This document shows positions 60,599 through 64,000 of a stretch of 64,000 nt of DNA, one piece after another. The position numbers were made by a program, and so were the translations under genes. Positions within the stretch are counted from its first letter, which is position 1. Each line of letters begins with the position of its first letter. This stretch comes from Malurus cyaneus samueli (Eukaryota > Chordata > Aves > Passeriformes > Maluridae): positions 13,626,669-13,690,668 of the forward strand of contig CM019227.1 in NCBI GenBank assembly GCA_009741485.1, written 5' to 3'. Under the pieces are notes generated by a model, which did not search any database, was not told the origin of the DNA, and saw only the letters and a list, made by a program, of their open reading frames with translations.

Positions 60599-62539
60599 GA
60601 CTCGCAGCAAAACCTGCAAGGATACTTGTAAATGGTTTGGAGTTATTTTAGTAGGAATGATCTAATAGTCAAATTGGTTTTGCACAGATTATTGTTATAA
60701 TGGGCAGCATGAAAAGGAGGGAGAATTATGCTTCCTCCTGAGCCTCCTGTTATTAATTTCATCAGGATAATCATTGCCTGGGAGTACCCAGCCCTGCAAA
60801 GACCTTTCTTTTCATGCATTAGTGAATTATGTTCTAATTCCTCATTATCAGTGATGGCAATGCTATGCAGGAAGCCCATCACACACAGATAATTTGGGAC
60901 TGTGCACCCATCTTTGGGAGCTGCCACGCTCCACACTGTCCTCACACGCCTGAGCAGCACATCAATTAACAATTCTGTGTATCATTATCTGGACTGAATT
61001 TATTCTTGATCTTTGACTCCTTAATACAGAACCATACAATAATAAAGCACCAGCCAGAGGACTGGCTTTCCATAGATCATTCAGAATGTTTTTCTATTCC
61101 AAATCTGAAGCCCTTAAAAGCCTTCCTACTCCACTGCTTATTGACTCCTGTGGATGTTTCTTATCTCATCTACTTCTCCTTGTCTTGTTCTGTTGGAGAC
61201 CCTCCCTGCTGGATAAAGTCATCAGGTCTTTGAATAAGGAGAAACAATTTCTTTCACTTGATTAACTGCATGACTTAATGCTATCAGCTCCATTAGGGGA
61301 CAGGAGCAAGAGACAGGCTATCAGGGAATCAAAGTCACTCACAGCCACACAAATCTCTGCAGCAGCACCATGAGGTTTGAATAAACAATTGCACATTCCC
61401 TGGGAATTTGCCTCCAACAATAAAAATATTTCTTGCAGCTTTCAAAGGTATTGTGCTTGCACAGGAGATTGACAGCAAAAACAAAATTTCTACAGCATAA
61501 TTTCTTATGTTATTTGCAGAATTGAAATGGGTAACATGCAAATTTGGGGCAATTCAGATATGAGAGTCTGCTATTATGAAAAAGATATGCGTAAGTAACT
61601 GCAATTATTAAAACGAAATAAATTAACTTCAGCTCTATCCAGGTCCAGCTGGGCAGGAGAGCACCTACTGCAGAGTGAACTCTCAGCTGCCTGAAGCCTG
61701 AGAGTCCTGCCCAAGTTTTCACTAACCAGTAACTCAGAAATTGCTTCTCACTAAGTGTGAGGAAGTTTTCCCGGGGAGGAGTCAAGTGCAGCATGCTGGC
61801 CAAGTCAGATAAGGCTTTTGCTTTTAAACCAAGCATTTTGGTTCAGTCACTGATACACACAGGCTATTTTGGTCTGATGGGATTCAGCAGTCGATTCTGG
61901 TACTTCACTATCCACGTCAAAACTGTCACATGTGGTAGATGTCTCAGGAGAAGGAACTGGGGCTGATAAAGTCTAATAAAGTCAAGCAGGACTTCAGAGA
62001 AACTGGAAATTTGGAGCCCAGGCCAAGCATTCAACTTGGCAAGTTCTTACCTGAAATTAAAGCCCTTGTCCCACCTCTGTCACAGAAGCTTCCCAGAATA
62101 AACATCACTACAGCTACCAAGAACATGGAGAGAACTGCAAAATAATTAAACTCATCATGTGCCAAGGGAAACCTGGCTGATTGCTGCAATGCTGATTAAT
62201 TGCTCCCCCTGCTCTGGAGAGCATTAGCATGAGAGCAGAAGCCAGCTTTGAGAGCTGCTGAAATATCAAGGTTATCTCTTTGCAGAGTGGCTGAGGTTGT
62301 TGGGCCAGGAAAGGCTTGTTTCTGTTCATTGTCACAACCTCTACCCCTCCTGTTGCTCATACCCTCTGTGAGGGTGAGGCATGACCTTCCCAAACAAAAA
62401 AACAGTCCAGTTTTGGGCACTTCCAAGCAACCACTGTTCATCCTGTAGCTGAGGACATTGCTCTCACACAGCTAGATGGTAGAGCCACTTACTCCACTCT
62501 CTGCAGCAGCTGTTTGCCAGAGATTAGGACTTCCAGCAC

Positions 62540-62555
62540 TTTTTTTTTTTTTTTT
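62540..62555. repeat. Poly(T) run, T16
   Basis: This is an uninterrupted T run of about 16 bases on the plus strand. It could be a mononucleotide microsatellite or an old minus-strand retroposon tail; no retroposed body is recognised. Confidence 0.9.
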
Positions 62556-62658
62556 AACTAAAAGAATTTACATCTTCAATTCCCAGTCAATTCTCAGCCC
62601 TGCTGCAGTTCAGCCATCTGACAGAAGCACAGCAAACCTCATGTTTGGGAAATTCATG

Positions 62659-62678
62659 TATATATATATACATATATA
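62659..62678. repeat. (TA)n microsatellite
   Basis: TA repeats are interrupted once by C, about ten dinucleotides in all. It is a likely length-polymorphic simple repeat. Confidence 0.9.
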
Positions 62679-62992
62679 AGTTCCCAAGTTAGATATATTA
62701 ATAATCTGAAGCCCAGCCTCCAGGCCTTTTCCAAAGCTGCTCAGCTCCAGCCATCACAGGCTGCAGGAGGAAGCAATAGGTCTCATACCCAAGTAGATTA
62801 ACTCTCCAGAGCTTTTCTAATTAGAGATACCAGCTCCTTGCCAAGGAAATGTGCTTGCTGCAGCTTATTTTAGCTCTGCAGCTCTGACAAACCAGTCACT
62901 TTTCTTCTTATGATCTTGTGTAATTGGAAGACAAACTTTTTCTGAATAATGAATGCTCAGAGACACCCCTGTTCATGAAGCAGCGTATTTTC

Positions 62993-63014
62993 ATAAAGAT
63001 AAAGATAAAGATAG
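62993..63014. repeat. (ATAAAG)n microsatellite
   Basis: Three ATAAAG units are followed by a partial unit ending ATAG. This is short simple sequence. Confidence 0.85.
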
Positions 63015-64000
63015 ATCTACAAAATGATAGTTTATCAATAACAGGATTTGCTCCTGTAAATTCCAGGAGCAGTGGATGGTCGAGGCTGGCAGGAATCCCC
63101 ACTCCAGCCCCTGCTCACACTGGGACCAACATCACCATCAGGTCAGGCTGCTCAGGGCTGTGCTCAGTTAAGCTCTGAGTGTCCCCAAGGACAGAGGTCA
63201 GCCTGCCTCTCTGGGCCCCCATGGCAATGTTTGACTCTCACAGGAGAACAATTTTCCTGTCTACCCAGTTTCACTTGCTGTGCACAGCGCACAGCCATTG
63301 CCCTTTGCTGTGCAGCTCAGAAGACAGTCCAGCTCTAGTGTCTGTAATTTCTCACCAGATGACATTATATTCATTATGTGAATTGATCTTTGGTGCTCTC
63401 CACATTTTAAGCTTTTAAAAGTCAGGCCTTGTTTAGCTGTGAGGGTTACTGGGTACAAACGGGAAGGGAAGCTTTTCTACATGAGTGGCTCCAGCGCGTG
63501 AGGTTCCCTTCTGTAGGGAGATGAGGTGAACTGGGACCACAGCCCTAACAAAAACACCTGCTAGGTGAAAGAATGTACATTTTCTAGCTTAGCTTTGCTC
63601 TCTCCTTTGCTCTGAGGGGTGTTTGATAGAGCTCCCCAGGAGCAGAAGGGCAGCTCCTGTCACCACAGAGCAGCATGCCTGAGTTTCAGCAGCAATTCAG
63701 GGCATCACCCAGACAGTGAGCAGGATTAATGTGCTTTCCTAACTCCTTTTGAGCTTTTTCCCTGTACTGGGACAGAATTCACAGGAGTTTCTAGTCCTTT
63801 GTTCTTCCCCATAACAAAGGAGGGAAGAAAAAGCAGGTCAAATAGTCATTTTTCTTCCTCTTCCATCATCTGTGAGCAGCTCCAAGCTCCCTGACATGCA
63901 GCATGAGCAAATAGCACCTTTCAGTGGAGGCCTGAGGAGCCAGAAGACAGAGGTTAAGGGTGTACTTCTCAAAGGAGCAGTCCAAGAGCAGGACAAAGCC

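Larger units (their letters stand above)
51029..64000. other. Unique noncoding sequence
   Basis: No supportable gene over about 13 kb. The region includes long AT-rich, CpG-poor blocks (53,060-53,640, 54,380-54,620, 55,480-55,760, 58,100-59,150). Embedded small features, listed separately, are a G-quadruplex motif, a 52 bp duplication, AAAC, TA and ATAAAG microsatellites, and a palindrome. Frames of up to about 195 codons near 56,718-57,379 (minus) are frame-shifted shadows of one another and include the 52 bp duplication, with no domain recognised. Confidence 0.65.

Overview
This window is vertebrate nuclear DNA, most likely from a bird and probably a songbird. The main evidence is a recognisable but decayed CR1 retrotransposon 3' end with the octamer-type tail typical of bird CR1 (about 34,360-34,903), endogenous-retrovirus solo LTRs as the other mobile elements, very low interspersed-repeat density overall, sparse CpG, and two long GC-rich minisatellites. 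I found no protein-coding exon, tRNA, rRNA, CRISPR array or bacterial-type gene that I can support. The many open reading frames are short, mutually overlapping chance frames, or frames forced open by tandem repeats, the polypyrimidine tract or LTR sequence. The window is best read as intergenic DNA or the inside of a very long intron.

Layout. 1-3,997: unique sequence. 3,998-4,245: a long T-rich polypyrimidine tract. 4,246-12,993: unique sequence with two poly(A) runs and a young 3 x 40 bp tandem repeat at 7,268. 12,994-13,506: a probable minus-strand LTR with a TATA box and a purine/pyrimidine microsatellite. 13,507-28,541: unique sequence with a CpG-bearing hairpin (14,782), a 31 bp sequence present twice (18,674 and 23,211) and a few short duplications. 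28,542-29,808: minisatellite A, about 28 copies of a 43-47 bp unit. 29,809-31,994: unique AT-rich spacer. 31,995-33,786: minisatellite B, about 44 copies of a roughly 41 bp G-rich unit with many one-base indels. 34,360-34,903: CR1 relic. 34,904-50,615: unique sequence with a possible ancient tRNA-derived SINE relic near 45,170. 50,616-51,028: a solo LTR with intact TG/CA ends and a perfect 4 bp target-site duplication. 51,029-64,000: unique sequence with a canonical G-quadruplex motif, a 52 bp tandem duplication, a 24 bp near-perfect palindrome and small microsatellites.

Nothing here supports a novel enzymatic or defence system. The signals most worth following up are the two closely spaced minisatellites (variant polarity in A, likely consensus errors in B, and large spurious ORFs in both), the two LTRs, the 31 bp dispersed repeat, and the palindrome with a competing hairpin at 60,563-60,598. 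Family names and conservation are judged by eye, without database searches.
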